The notes beneath the pieces are model-generated. The model was not told the DNA's origin. It saw only the letters and a program-made list of their open reading frames with translations, and made no database searches. From Calditrichia bacterium (GTDB lineage Bacteria > Calditrichota > Calditrichia > RBG-13-44-9 > J075): a DNA stretch of 64,000 bases. A program made the position numbers and the translations under genes. The stretch lies in assembly GCA_020635015.1 (NCBI GenBank), contig JACKAP010000005.1:62001-126000 (forward strand), read 5' to 3'. Shown one piece after another: positions 1 through 9,096 of the stretch (positions are counted from its first letter, which is position 1; the number at the start of each line of letters is the position of its first letter).

Positions 1-1
1 C

Positions 2-718
2 TCCTACGATTATACCGCCCGCCTCTGGCGCGACAACGGCGATTCCCTGGCGATCTTCCGGCATCGGGGCAAGGTCAATACCGCGGTGTTCTCGCCCGAC
101 GGGAGGCAAGTGCTGACTGCCTCGGATGACGGCAGCGCCCGCCTCTGGCGCAGCAACGGCGATTCCCTGGCGGTGTTGCCCCATGATGATTGGGTCTACG
201 GCGCGGTCTTCTCGCCGGACGGAAAACGGCTGCTCAGTTATTCGGAAGACGGCAGCGCCCGGCTATGGTCGGTGGACGGAAAGCTGCTGACAACGTTTAC
301 TCACCGCGCGGCGGTGCAGAAGGCACTGTTCTCCCCCGACGGGCAACAACTGCTCAGCGCTTCCAGCGACGGCTTTGCCCGCCTCTGGCAATTGGATGGC
401 ACCCTGGTTCTGAAGCTGCGCCATGAGGACGGCGTCAACTGGGCGACATTCTCGCCGGATGGCCGCCATATCCTCACCGCCGCGGATGACGCGCGGGTCT
501 ATCTCTGGGCGCACAATGGCGACCTGCTCAAGACTTTCGAACACGAAGGCGGCGTGCGCAGCGCGGTATTTTCCCCGGATGGGAAATGGCTGCTCACTGC
601 CTCGGAAGACCACACCGCCCGGGCCTGGCTGAGCGCGAAGGGAATTGCGGATTGGTTGGACCGGGAGGAGGTTTATCGCTTTACGGAAACGGAAAAGCAA
701 TTTTATGGAATACCTTAA
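2..718 (+). CDS. WD40-repeat protein, 5' end outside window
   Basis: The frame is open from the first bases of the window, so the N-terminus is missing. The visible 239 residues are a series of about 41-residue WD40 blades, each with a FSPDG turn, an (S/A)xDGxARLW strand and a short linker. At least five blades can be read. They end in TARAWLSAKGIADWL and a non-repeat tail of about 30 residues. WD40 propellers are scaffolds for protein-protein contacts; no enzymatic domain is visible in this part, though one could lie upstream. The stop codon is followed after 2 bases by the ribosome site of the next gene, so the two are probably co-transcribed. Blade identification is secure; partner and role are unknown. 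Confidence 0.9.
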   Translation, partial: SYDYTARLWRDNGDSLAIFRHRGKVNTAVFSPDGRQVLTASDDGSARLWRSNGDSLAVLPHDDWVYGAVFSPDGKRLLSYSEDGSARLWSVDGKLLTTFTHRAAVQKALFSPDGQQLLSASSDGFARLWQLDGTLVLKLRHEDGVNWATFSPDGRHILTAADDARVYLWAHNGDLLKTFEHEGGVRSAVFSPDGKWLLTASEDHTARAWLSAKGIADWLDREEVYRFTETEKQFYGIP

Positions 719-733
719 CAAGGAGGAACATCG

Positions 734-1495
734 ATGAGAGGCGTATTGCAAAAAGGATTGGGATGGATGTTGCTAAGCATCTGGCTGGTCGGCCTGGGCA
801 GTCTGCAGGCCCAGAGCTGGGAGCATAAGTATAAATGGCGGGATAACAACCGCTACAAGGAAGGATTGAAGCTGAAGAAAAAGAAAAATGTCTCCGGCAC
901 CCTGCAACTGGTTTCCCTGCAGGTTTATCAGGCGCAATGGAAGAAAAACGCTGCCGCGGCCGGGGATTCTGCCGTGATCTACTTCCACCTTCCCGCTGCC
1001 AGCGATGCGGGCATTATTCTTTACCAGACCGAAAAAAATTATACGCTGGATGAGGTTGACGGCAGCCAATTCAAGACCGGCTGGAACCGTTTTGCCTGGT
1101 CGGCGCAGATCATCAACGAGGTCGGCATCCCGCTGCAGGAGCTCAGCGGCCTGGCGAAAGCCAGCCGCGACGGCGAGGCGCTCTACACCCCGGTATGCTT
1201 TCAAAAACCCGGCGCCAGCACATCCGGCCTGGTGCTCAACGCCATCCTCAAACCCGATAAGGATATGGTGCTGAATATCGTACTTTCCGAAGCGGCATCG
1301 AACAAAACTGTCAAGGAATGGAAAGACGTGCAGATCGCTTCCGATGCGTATTACGAGTTGCCGTTGCCGGTGGAGTTGCTCACCTCCGGGGTGAAGCACT
1401 ATAAACTGGTCGGGATCGAAAAATCCAATGCCGGGACGGAATTCACCACCCTGCGCGAGCATCTGTTCCACCTGCACCTTGATGCCGGTCAATGA
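734..1495 (+). CDS. Secreted protein of unknown function
   Basis: A 253-residue protein with a clear signal peptide: basic start, hydrophobic stretch at residues 9-24 and a likely cleavage after LQA-Q (about residue 27). The start is well supported by AGGAGG at 721-726, 7 bases upstream. The mature part begins with a very basic segment (KYKWRDNNRYKEGLKLKKKKN), followed by a mixed alpha/beta region of regular composition. No catalytic motif or family was recognised. It directly follows the WD40 gene and precedes a secreted protease-fold protein, so an extracytoplasmic job in the same transcription unit is plausible but not shown. Confidence 0.8.
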   Translation: MRGVLQKGLGWMLLSIWLVGLGSLQAQSWEHKYKWRDNNRYKEGLKLKKKKNVSGTLQLVSLQVYQAQWKKNAAAAGDSAVIYFHLPAASDAGIILYQTEKNYTLDEVDGSQFKTGWNRFAWSAQIINEVGIPLQELSGLAKASRDGEALYTPVCFQKPGASTSGLVLNAILKPDKDMVLNIVLSEAASNKTVKEWKDVQIASDAYYELPLPVELLTSGVKHYKLVGIEKSNAGTEFTTLREHLFHLHLDAGQ

Positions 1496-1513
1496 TATTT
1501 CGTTTACTGAGAA

Positions 1514-1643
1514 GTGTAACATGCGGAGAACTTTCGCATGGGGCATGGCGCATGGGGCATGGTGTATTACAGTGCGAGGATCAGAACATGCGCATGTACA
1601 TTACGGCGCCATGCCCTTTGCCCCATGCAAAAGAACTTTACAC
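1514..1643. repeat. Imperfect intergenic palindrome
   Basis: The 193-base gap between the secreted protein and the trypsin-fold gene is filled by a large imperfect inverted repeat. GCATGGGGCATGG on the left (1536-1562, present twice in tandem) mirrors CCATGCCCTTTGCCCCATGC on the right (1609-1628). Outer arms GTGTAA and AAAGAACTTTACAC also face each other. It could fold into a long hairpin in either strand's RNA. Short open frames run through it, but they show no coding features. Confidence 0.6.
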
Positions 1644-1688
1644 TATGCTGAGTATGAGCGACAAGTATAATCAAAAAAGGGGTCAACA

Positions 1689-3200
1689 ATGAGATTTGTT
1701 TTCTGGATATGCATCCTGCTTTTCCTGGGGACGGCCATATTTTCGCCGGTCCAGCCCCAGGATAAAGGGGTGGATCCCGGCGCTGCTTTACGGGAACAGC
1801 TCAAGCCGGGTGTCTTCCTGCTCAGCGATGAGCAGGATCATGCGGCGTATGGCCTCTATATGGCCGGGCGCCGCGATAAGAAATATGTTTATCTGGTTTC
1901 GCTCAACAACCTGTCGGTGGGCACTTTCGGCAAGCTGCAACTGGCCGACATCAATGCCGCCAACAAAACCAAATCGTTTGAGGCCGACAAAGTAGAGTCG
2001 GAATCGCGCAGCGATGTCCCGATCGCGGTCTACCAGGTCAAGCGCTCCCCTGGCGATCTGGTCCCGATCACCCGCTTCTCCGATCCTGCCAAAGCCACCG
2101 GTCAGCAGTTCTACACCCTCGCCCTGACCGGCAATGCGGCCACGGCCGTTCCGCTGGACATCACCCTGGAAGGAGAGAATTTCCAGGTCAGCGGCACCCT
2201 CGACAATTTTCATCCCGGACAGCCGGTATTCAGCGACAAGGGCGAAATTTTCGGACTGATCACCTCCCGGAATGCAGGCGGCTACCAGACCGTCTCCATT
2301 GCCGCAGTGATCGACTATACGGTGAAAGCGCTTTCCGGAGAAGATCTTTATCCCACCTGGAAAGAACTGTATCCCTCCCAATATGCGATCGAAAAGGTGA
2401 TGGCCAGCGCGGCGGTTTTGGAAACCCGCCTGCCCGGCACCGGCTTTTTTATTGGGCGCGATAAGGATTCCACCGGCTATCTCCTCACCGCCAATCACGT
2501 GATCGCCAATGATACCGAGGACGAATTTCCAATCACCTTCTACCAGGATCAGGATAATTCCTTCGACGGAAAAGTGCTGGCGAATTCACAGAATGTCGAT
2601 CTGGACCTCGCCATCGTTACCGTGCCGAAATGTCCCGCCTACACCGTTCCAGTCACCTTCTGGCGGCCGAAAGACCTTGGCAGCCTGGAATCCGGTACGT
2701 CCGCCCTGGCGGTGGCCAACGTGGGCTGGACCAAGGACCGCAACGCCGATTACGGCTATTTCGAGTCGAAAACCGGCGATGCCATCAAGGTCAGCGATCC
2801 CTTTGTTTATACCACATTACCGGTGCAAAGCGGTTATAGCGGCGGACCGATCTTCAACGAGAACGGCGAGGTGGTTTCGATCGCCTTGCGCGCGGAAACC
2901 ACCGTGATCGAATTGGAAGGAGATTCCGATGAGAACGCCGCATCGCTCAAAGCCACCGCCACCACTCACAACCGCGCCATCCTCAAATACCTCGATGAGC
3001 AGCTCGGCAAAGTGGATTTCCTCGACCAGTGGCAATTTCTGGTGCGGCCGACCTTCTGGCAGAAGAACCGCCTGTGGATCCTCTCCGGCGGCGCCGCCAC
3101 TGCCGCCACCACCGCCGCGCTGCTGCTGAAGAAAACGCCGCCGCCGGCCGATCTGCCCGGCATAGATGTAATCGGTTTGCCGGGAAATGGGGGGCAATAA
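1689..3200 (+). CDS. Secreted/membrane-anchored tandem trypsin-fold serine protease
   Basis: 503 residues. A signal peptide or anchor lies at residues 1-20. Residues about 220-440 form an HtrA/S1C-type trypsin-like domain with a complete triad: H270 in LLTANHV, D306 in DLDLAIV and S384 in SGYSGGPIF. Residues about 30-215 look like a second, degenerate copy of the same fold. There the serine loop reads HPGQPVFSDKGEIFGLI, which has the strand pattern of GxSGGPxxxxxGxxxGI but no nucleophile. A hydrophobic segment at 462-480 near the C-terminus suggests membrane anchoring, followed by a Pro-rich tail. No PDZ domain is visible, unlike DegP/HtrA. The start follows a purine-rich AAAAAGGGG site. Function as a peptidase is inferred from the motif; the substrate is unknown. 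Confidence 0.82.
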   Translation: MRFVFWICILLFLGTAIFSPVQPQDKGVDPGAALREQLKPGVFLLSDEQDHAAYGLYMAGRRDKKYVYLVSLNNLSVGTFGKLQLADINAANKTKSFEADKVESESRSDVPIAVYQVKRSPGDLVPITRFSDPAKATGQQFYTLALTGNAATAVPLDITLEGENFQVSGTLDNFHPGQPVFSDKGEIFGLITSRNAGGYQTVSIAAVIDYTVKALSGEDLYPTWKELYPSQYAIEKVMASAAVLETRLPGTGFFIGRDKDSTGYLLTANHVIANDTEDEFPITFYQDQDNSFDGKVLANSQNVDLDLAIVTVPKCPAYTVPVTFWRPKDLGSLESGTSALAVANVGWTKDRNADYGYFESKTGDAIKVSDPFVYTTLPVQSGYSGGPIFNENGEVVSIALRAETTVIELEGDSDENAASLKATATTHNRAILKYLDEQLGKVDFLDQWQFLVRPTFWQKNRLWILSGGAATAATTAALLLKKTPPPADLPGIDVIGLPGNGGQ

Positions 3201-3216
3201 TTGGTGGTGGTTGATG

Positions 3217-3300
3217 CGTGTATGGGTTAATGGGTTAATGGGGAAATACGGACGTAGGGGCGAGTCGCGACTCGCCCAAATGTGCCATCCATTCACCCAG
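3217..3300. repeat. Family D palindromic repeat, copy 1
   Basis: Left arm is built of ATGGGTTA octamers (TATGGGTTAATGGGTTAATGGGG). The centre is a perfect palindrome GGGCGAGTCGCGACTCGCCC at 3258-3277, and the right arm is CCATTCACCCA. Related elements lie at 39088-39230 and 61921-62036, and a core-only relative at 18248-18300. It lies just ahead of the start at 3325, which is the reason to reject an upstream in-frame GTG/ATG start for the next gene. Confidence 0.75.
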
Positions 3301-3324
3301 AACAAACAACATAACGAGGTAAAT

Positions 3325-6300
3325 ATGATTCGCAACCTGATGATATTGAGTGCAATATATCTGGCCATTCTCGCCGGCGCCGACTTCCTCGCCCAACCGG
3401 CGCAGGCCCAGACCCCCGGGGTGTGGCAGGTCAACGGCCCGGAATTCAACGCCGAGATCACCGGTATTATCGTTGATCCGGATGATTACCGGCGCATCCA
3501 TGTCGGCACCCGCGGCCGGGTAAATGTGGTCAATCCCGGCTTATTCCGCACCCTCAATGGAGGGATCTCCTGGAGCATCGCCCCGGCGCCGCTGGATAAA
3601 TCCACCATCGAAAGCATCTACTGGATCAACAGCACCCTCTATGCCTCCGCCTACAATTATACTGACAGCCTCAGCAGCGGGGTTTACCTCAGCTACGACC
3701 GCGGCGATAGTTGGAACCGGGCAGCGGCCCCGCTGCACGACAAAATCCTGACCGCCATGCTCGACGTGAACGGCGTTCTTTATGCCGGTGTGGTAACACT
3801 CAACAATGAAGAAGAGGAGGTCCGCAGCGCTCTGGGGGTATTCCGCAGCATCGACGGCGGCAACAGTTGGGAACAACTGCTTGACCTGGACGGGCTGATG
3901 GTCACCCGTTTGGCGGTCGACACCTCCACTGGCCGACTGTTTGCCGGCACCAGCACCTATATGGGCTATAACGGGGTGGTATCTTACCTCAACGTCGCGC
4001 CGCAAGGCGTTTACGTCAGCAACGACGGTGGCGACAGCTGGACCCAGGCCAATCCTCCGCTGAACAATGAATATGTGGAAAGTCTGCTGGTGTATGACGG
4101 CACCGCCTACCTGGGCACATATTTCAGCGGCATGTTTACCAGCACCGATGGAATTGATTGGACCCCGGCCCCGGCGCCGCTGGATAGCGGGCGGGTGCGT
4201 AATGTGATTGTTGCCCTCGATACCATGTTTGCTTCCCGCAACAATATCGTTTACCGCAGCCTCGATGCCGGGAACACCTGGGAACAAAATATCACCGCAA
4301 CCAAACCGGTTACCGTGCTGATGTCCGACGGGCACCCTACCGTGCCCTACCTCTATTTCGGAACTGACGGCAATGGGGCCTACCAGAGCCGGGATGTGGG
4401 GCGAAACTGGGAGCAAGGTTCCGCGCCGATGGACAGCAGCCGGGTCACCGTGCTGGTGCCGGACGGCGGTGCGATCGAGACCTATGCCGGCACCAGCAAT
4501 AACGGAATATGGCGCTCCCCCAACGGCGGTGGCGCGGTGTGGCTGCCTACCGCGAAATATAAGACCAACCTCCCCACGGTTTCGATCCTGGTGCAGGACC
4601 GCACCGTGATGGCCTATGGGCTGGGCGGAGTCTTCCGCAGCGAAAATGCCGGTGAAACCTGGAGCGCCGCCAACACCAACATGAACCATTCCGACCGCCT
4701 GGTCTCGAAACTCGCATTCTACCGGCCCAGCCAGAGCTATTTTGCCGCCCTGCTGAACGGGAAAAACAATGATCCCCACGATATCGGCGTATGGCAAAGC
4801 CAGGACGGGATCAATTGGGAAAAAACTGCGCTGGACAGCGTGCAGCTATTCAGCGTGCTGGTCAACTGGCTTGGCAATATTTATGCCGCCGGGGACGGCA
4901 TTTATTACAGCGTGGACGGGGGGGATACCTGGAACCAGAGCAACGGATTGCCGGGCGGGATCATCGTAAACTATCTTCTGGAAGGAAGCGATGATGCCAT
5001 CTACGCCGCCAGTTCCGAAGGGTTGTATTATAGCACTGACGGGGTAAATTGGCAGCAGGCCGGCGGGGAGATCGGCAATCAAAATCTCTATACCTTGTAT
5101 GAGGCCAACGGCGTCTATTATGCCGGCAGCGAATTCTCCGGCTTATTTTCCAGCCCCGATGGCCGCAACAACTGGGTGCAGGCAAGTCCGCCGCTCAATG
5201 ACAAACAAGTGACCCAGATTGTCAGCGCGGACGTCGGTGGTACCACCTTCCTCCTGGCAGGCACTGGCGGCGAGTCCTCATCACCCGCGGATGCTCAGGG
5301 TATCTTTTTCAGCAGCGACAGTGGCGCCACCTGGCAACAGGCCGATCTGCCCGGGAATGATCTGCGCGAAATCCGCTCACTGCTGACTGTAACAGATAAC
5401 ACCAGCGGGGTAACCGCAGTCTTTGCATCCATCGATCAATACGGTGTGGCGCGCAGCCTTGACGGTGGACAAACCTGGCGGCCGCTGATTACCGGGCTGA
5501 GTGATGTGAATACCACCGGGCTGAGCTATCTGGATATTTCCAATCGGCTTTTCCTGGCAACCTTTAAAGGGGTTTTTGTCCAGGATCTCGATTTTACCAA
5601 TCCGGAAGCATTTTTTCTCTATGTGGAAGGCTCTAATAATTATTACACCCAACGCGACAGCGTCCGCATCTTCCTCGATGCCCTCGGGGCGGACTCGATG
5701 CTGATCTCGGAAGATCTTGAACTGGTGCAGGACGGCAGCAGCGGCTGGGAAGAATTCAACGAGATCAAAAGAACCTACTATCTCGATAAACTCGAAGGCA
5801 CCCGGCGGGTCTACGCCCGCTTCAAAGATTATTCCTGGAACCTCTCCGAGGTGATCGTGGACAGCGTGGTGCTGGATACCACCCGGCCGGCATTCCCAAC
5901 CCACACCCCTCCCCCATCTCCGACCCTGACCCAGGAAGACTTTATCTACTTCACGCAGCAAATTGATGAGCCCAACCTCGATGAGATGGAACTGCGCTAC
6001 CGCCGTCAGGGTGAAAAATTTACGCTCAATAATACCTCCTTCTTCTTTAACGATACTGCATATGTGGATTATTTTGACATCTCCAACCGCGGGCTGGATT
6101 ACCGTATTGTTGCGCAAGACCTGGCCAAGAATGCCGATACCCTGGTCAATCAGGTGCTGGGCAACGGCCAACGCCTGACCTTCTTCTCCCTGCCGATCAC
6201 CCTTCAGCCCAATGAATTAGGCAATTCTCCCGGCCTGCCCGGCGGCACCACCGGCGCATCTTACCGGATGGTGTCGATCCCGATGCAGCTGAACGGGGCG

Positions 6301-7575
6301 CAGGCGTTTCAAAGCGTGTTCGGCGATTTCGGCAAATACGGCAAGCAGGGCGAGTGGCGTTTGTGGAATTTCACCGGCGGTGGGCAATGGCAGGAAGGGG
6401 AAAACCTGACCCTGCAGACCGGCTCGGCGCTGTTCCTGATCCTGCGCGATACCAAGCGCCTCACCAACCAAATTGCCGGCAGCACCATGCCGACCACTGC
6501 CGGGGTACTGGGGGAAGTGCCCGGCTGGGAACTGCGCGCCAACGACTGGACCCTGATCGGCAATCCTTACAACACCCGCATCGAACTGAAGCAGCTGAAG
6601 CTGCAGAACGGCGGCAGCCGCCTGAGCGACCAGGATTCGCTGGTGCAGGTGTGGGCTTATGACGGTTCCTGGAAGCAGGACAACATCGCGCTGGAGCCCT
6701 GGTCCGGATTGTTCGTATGGAGCGCCGCCGCCGACCGGATCGTCTTCACCAGCGTCAATGATCCGTTCAACAGCGATCTGCAGAAGGTCATCGCCCCGGC
6801 CAACGCCCGCAGCGGCGAGGTCGCCGGCGAAAATGACTGGACGGTCAGCATTCGTGCCGAGCAGAATGGCTTTGTCGACGATAGCAACATCTTCGGGGTG
6901 CGCCAGGATGCCGCCGAGGCGTTAGACAACCGCGACCGCCGGGAACTGCCGATGCTGCCGGGTGGAATCCGCATCACCTTCCCCCATCCGGAATGGCAGC
7001 GTCCGGCGCTGCTCACCGCCGACCTGCGTGCGCCGGAAGCGCCCGGCTACCGCTGGGATCTGGAAGTGAGCGGCGAACCGGGGAGCGTGCTCGCCCTGAA
7101 TTTCCATGATGTTGAAAGCGTGCCGGCCGATTTCGGCATCATGCTGCTGGAAACGAACAGCGGGATGGTGCGCGATCTGCGGGAGCAGCGTGAGATCGAG
7201 CTGCGTATCGGCAGCAACGGGCAGAGTGCGCTGCTGGCGGTACTGGCGGGAAACAGCGAGTATCTCAACCGTGCCCTCAACGGCCTCAGCACCATTCCAG
7301 AGAGTTTTGCCCTGCAGCAGAATTATCCCAATCCCTTCAATCCCGCCACCACCATCCGCTACCAGATGCCGGTGGCAGGCAAGGTGACCCTGAAGGTCTA
7401 TGATGTGCTGGGACGGTCGGTGCTGACCATCGAGAACGATCGCCAGCGCAAGGCGGGATATTACGAGAGCGTGGCCGACATGAGCCGCTTCGCTTCCGGG
7501 GTTTACTTTTACCGCCTGACCATCGAAGGCGAACAGCGTTTTCAGGCGGTGAAAAAAATGCTGCTGGTGAAGTGA
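3325..7575 (+). CDS. Giant secreted BNR/sortilin-like repeat protein with C-terminal sorting domain
   Basis: 1416 residues from the ATG at 3325, chosen because it follows GAGG at 3316-3319 and opens a good signal peptide (hydrophobic core, then AQPAQAQ-T). An in-frame start at 3187 would run through a dispersed repeat. Residues about 30-740 carry many Asp-box type repeats (SxDGGxSW/TW: DRGDSWN, DGGNSWEQ, DGGDSWTQ, DAGNTWEQ, DGGQTWR), which fold as multi-bladed beta-propellers as in sortilins and sialidases. Residues about 760-1330 are beta-rich modules. The C-terminus has the LQQNYPNPFNPATTIRYQ motif and GVYFYRL...KKMLLVK, the FlgD-like/type IX-style sorting domain of FCB bacteria. The likely role is surface display or secretion of a propeller protein; no sialidase active site was recognised. 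Confidence 0.88.
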   Translation: MIRNLMILSAIYLAILAGADFLAQPAQAQTPGVWQVNGPEFNAEITGIIVDPDDYRRIHVGTRGRVNVVNPGLFRTLNGGISWSIAPAPLDKSTIESIYWINSTLYASAYNYTDSLSSGVYLSYDRGDSWNRAAAPLHDKILTAMLDVNGVLYAGVVTLNNEEEEVRSALGVFRSIDGGNSWEQLLDLDGLMVTRLAVDTSTGRLFAGTSTYMGYNGVVSYLNVAPQGVYVSNDGGDSWTQANPPLNNEYVESLLVYDGTAYLGTYFSGMFTSTDGIDWTPAPAPLDSGRVRNVIVALDTMFASRNNIVYRSLDAGNTWEQNITATKPVTVLMSDGHPTVPYLYFGTDGNGAYQSRDVGRNWEQGSAPMDSSRVTVLVPDGGAIETYAGTSNNGIWRSPNGGGAVWLPTAKYKTNLPTVSILVQDRTVMAYGLGGVFRSENAGETWSAANTNMNHSDRLVSKLAFYRPSQSYFAALLNGKNNDPHDIGVWQSQDGINWEKTALDSVQLFSVLVNWLGNIYAAGDGIYYSVDGGDTWNQSNGLPGGIIVNYLLEGSDDAIYAASSEGLYYSTDGVNWQQAGGEIGNQNLYTLYEANGVYYAGSEFSGLFSSPDGRNNWVQASPPLNDKQVTQIVSADVGGTTFLLAGTGGESSSPADAQGIFFSSDSGATWQQADLPGNDLREIRSLLTVTDNTSGVTAVFASIDQYGVARSLDGGQTWRPLITGLSDVNTTGLSYLDISNRLFLATFKGVFVQDLDFTNPEAFFLYVEGSNNYYTQRDSVRIFLDALGADSMLISEDLELVQDGSSGWEEFNEIKRTYYLDKLEGTRRVYARFKDYSWNLSEVIVDSVVLDTTRPAFPTHTPPPSPTLTQEDFIYFTQQIDEPNLDEMELRYRRQGEKFTLNNTSFFFNDTAYVDYFDISNRGLDYRIVAQDLAKNADTLVNQVLGNGQRLTFFSLPITLQPNELGNSPGLPGGTTGASYRMVSIPMQLNGAQAFQSVFGDFGKYGKQGEWRLWNFTGGGQWQEGENLTLQTGSALFLILRDTKRLTNQIAGSTMPTTAGVLGEVPGWELRANDWTLIGNPYNTRIELKQLKLQNGGSRLSDQDSLVQVWAYDGSWKQDNIALEPWSGLFVWSAAADRIVFTSVNDPFNSDLQKVIAPANARSGEVAGENDWTVSIRAEQNGFVDDSNIFGVRQDAAEALDNRDRRELPMLPGGIRITFPHPEWQRPALLTADLRAPEAPGYRWDLEVSGEPGSVLALNFHDVESVPADFGIMLLETNSGMVRDLREQREIELRIGSNGQSALLAVLAGNSEYLNRALNGLSTIPESFALQQNYPNPFNPATTIRYQMPVAGKVTLKVYDVLGRSVLTIENDRQRKAGYYESVADMSRFASGVYFYRLTIEGEQRFQAVKKMLLVK

Positions 7576-7601
7576 TTCTTTTGAGCGTGCAGGACAGATA
7601 A

Positions 7602-7799
7602 TAGAACGCGGATGACGCGGATTTTCGCAGATAGGACCTGTTGAGAATACACTAATAAGACAGCCACAGAGACACGGAGATCACAGAGAACTGACAACTG
7701 ATGCTGTTAAAACCTTGGTGTTCTCTGTGCCTCTGTGGCAAAAATACGGTAAAAATTGTTAGCTAGAATCCGCGTCATCCGCGTCATCCGCGTTCTATT
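7602..7799. repeat. Nested A/B palindromic repeat, copy 1
   Basis: Fills most of the 351-base gap 7576-7926. Outer arms (family B) are TAGAACGCGGATGACGCGGA at 7602-7621 and its mirror near 7766-7798. Inner arms (family A) are GCCACAGAGACACGGAGATC from 7662 and CTCTGTGCCTCTGTGGC ending at 7739. The same B-A-A-B nesting recurs at 16230-16415. The remainder of the gap (7800-7926) is A+T-rich and should hold the promoter of the muramidase gene; the only clear signal is the AGGAG ribosome site at 7915-7919. Confidence 0.8.
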
Positions 7800-7926
7800 A
7801 AAAAAAACTGTCCCAGCGCAGAAAAATTATTATATTACGCCGTCCCCAAAACCGATATTTCATTGACTTAGAAGCTTTTAAGCAATCTAATCTAAACCTT
7901 AACCATTTATCAACAGGAGATCGCCC

Positions 7927-8904
7927 ATGTTAGCCGCCATACAAGACTCTCGGATTCAACGGATCATCACCCACCCGGACGACAGCGGGGCCGAGTGGAA
8001 ACGAGATCTGGCCCGTTTCGAATCCGGCGATGTAACCCTTACCCGATTTTCGGCAGGGGAATCGACCATCAAAGCCGTGCAGCGGTTGCTGATTTTCCTC
8101 GGCTATTCCACCTCTTCCACCGGCGCCTTTGCCATCGACGGCGACTTCGGCCGGGGCACCAACCGGGCGGTGGCGCAATTTCAGTTCGACCACGGACTGA
8201 ACAGCGCGATTAAACGCAGCATGCTCTGTTATGATTGTAACTGGCAAAACGCCAGCCGCAACATCGTGGCTATCCCCGATACCAAGCTGACAGTAAAGAC
8301 CCTGGAGAAAATGCTCGAAGTGGCCCTGCAGATGATCAACACCAATCAGGTGATGTGCGGCCATTTTGAGGAAGCGCTCTTCCATCTCAACAGTCTGCAT
8401 ATGAACAAATTTTACAGCTGTCGCCAAATTCTGCACCGCTACGGTGCCCTGGTCGATAAAGCGGTAAAGACCGTGCGCGATCAGCAAGGCGTGGTGGTGC
8501 AGCCGGAATGGGTGCTGGCGATCATGAAGCAGGAGACCGCCGGGGTAGTGCGCCCGCGCTTCGAGCAGCACTATCTGACCCGCTTAAATAACCTGTCCCC
8601 GAATGCCAACCTGGTGGAATTACGCTTTCAGTCGATGAGTTTTGGCCTGGGCCAGATCATGGGCGCCAACTACAAGCGCGTCGGTGCCGCTTCCGCCCAG
8701 TCGATGTTCACCAGCGGGATCGATCAGCAGGCGCTCTTCGTCGCCCGTTTCCTGACCAGCAAGCGGAGCGAAGTCGGCAAGAAAAATCCTTCCGATCAGG
8801 ATTTCCACTCGATCGCCCGTTTCTACAACGGTCCGGCTTACGCAAGCCATCATTACAATGAAAAAATCGCCACCTGGTTCAAAGAGTTCCAAACCATGAT
8901 GTAG
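7927..8904 (+). CDS. Peptidoglycan-binding N-acetylmuramidase (endolysin-like)
   Basis: 325 residues. Residues about 43-90 match a PG_binding_1 fold (IKAVQRLLIFLGY, FAIDGDFGRGTNRAVAQFQ), which binds cell-wall glycan-peptide. Residues about 165-320 match the N-acetylmuramidase family found in phage endolysins (PF11860 type). Features are KQETAG with candidate catalytic E203, RFEQHYLTRL (family LFERHxFYRL), SFGLGQIMGANY at 238-249 and ARFYNGPAY...YNEKIA near the end. No signal peptide is visible, which is unusual for an enzyme acting outside the membrane and common for holin-dependent lysins. Upstream AGGAG supports the start. It is bounded downstream by a strong hairpin and has no phage genes beside it. 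Confidence 0.85.
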   Translation: MLAAIQDSRIQRIITHPDDSGAEWKRDLARFESGDVTLTRFSAGESTIKAVQRLLIFLGYSTSSTGAFAIDGDFGRGTNRAVAQFQFDHGLNSAIKRSMLCYDCNWQNASRNIVAIPDTKLTVKTLEKMLEVALQMINTNQVMCGHFEEALFHLNSLHMNKFYSCRQILHRYGALVDKAVKTVRDQQGVVVQPEWVLAIMKQETAGVVRPRFEQHYLTRLNNLSPNANLVELRFQSMSFGLGQIMGANYKRVGAASAQSMFTSGIDQQALFVARFLTSKRSEVGKKNPSDQDFHSIARFYNGPAYASHHYNEKIATWFKEFQTMM

Positions 8905-8909
8905 TTTCC

Positions 8910-8951
8910 AACGTTTGAACGAACGCCTTCCATGGCGTTCGTTCAAACGTT
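8910..8951. terminator. 18-bp perfect hairpin after muramidase gene
   Basis: AACGTTTGAACGAACGCC at 8910-8927 is exactly mirrored at 8934-8951 with a 6-base loop. It starts 5 bases after the muramidase stop. No T-run follows, so it may be a Rho-independent-like terminator of non-standard form, an mRNA 3' stabiliser or a palindromic repeat. Confidence 0.55.
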
Positions 8952-9055
8952 TATGAACACACCCGCTTGAAGAACATCCGCACCACATCGCTCGCGTATT
9001 TTAACTTTGCGCAATCAATGGTTTCTGACCGGAAACGGTATAGGCGCGGAAAAAG

Positions 9056-9096
9056 ATAGTTTGTGATGACCCGTAGTCCGGGTCATCACAAACTAT
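9056..9096 (-). terminator. Intrinsic terminator of the sorting-domain protein gene
   Basis: An 18-bp stem (9056-9073 with 9079-9096, 5-base loop) overlaps the TAG stop at 9093-9095. Read on the minus strand it is followed by CTTTTT, the layout of an intrinsic terminator. The same stem could also act on the plus strand. Confidence 0.65.

Noticed and set aside
1492..1692. Short open frames through the 1514-1643 palindrome
   Set aside because: Their composition only reflects the repeat; no coding signature.
3187..3324. N-terminal extension of the BNR protein from an in-frame start at 3187
   Set aside because: It would translate a dispersed family D repeat, and the ATG at 3325 has its own ribosome site and a proper signal peptide.
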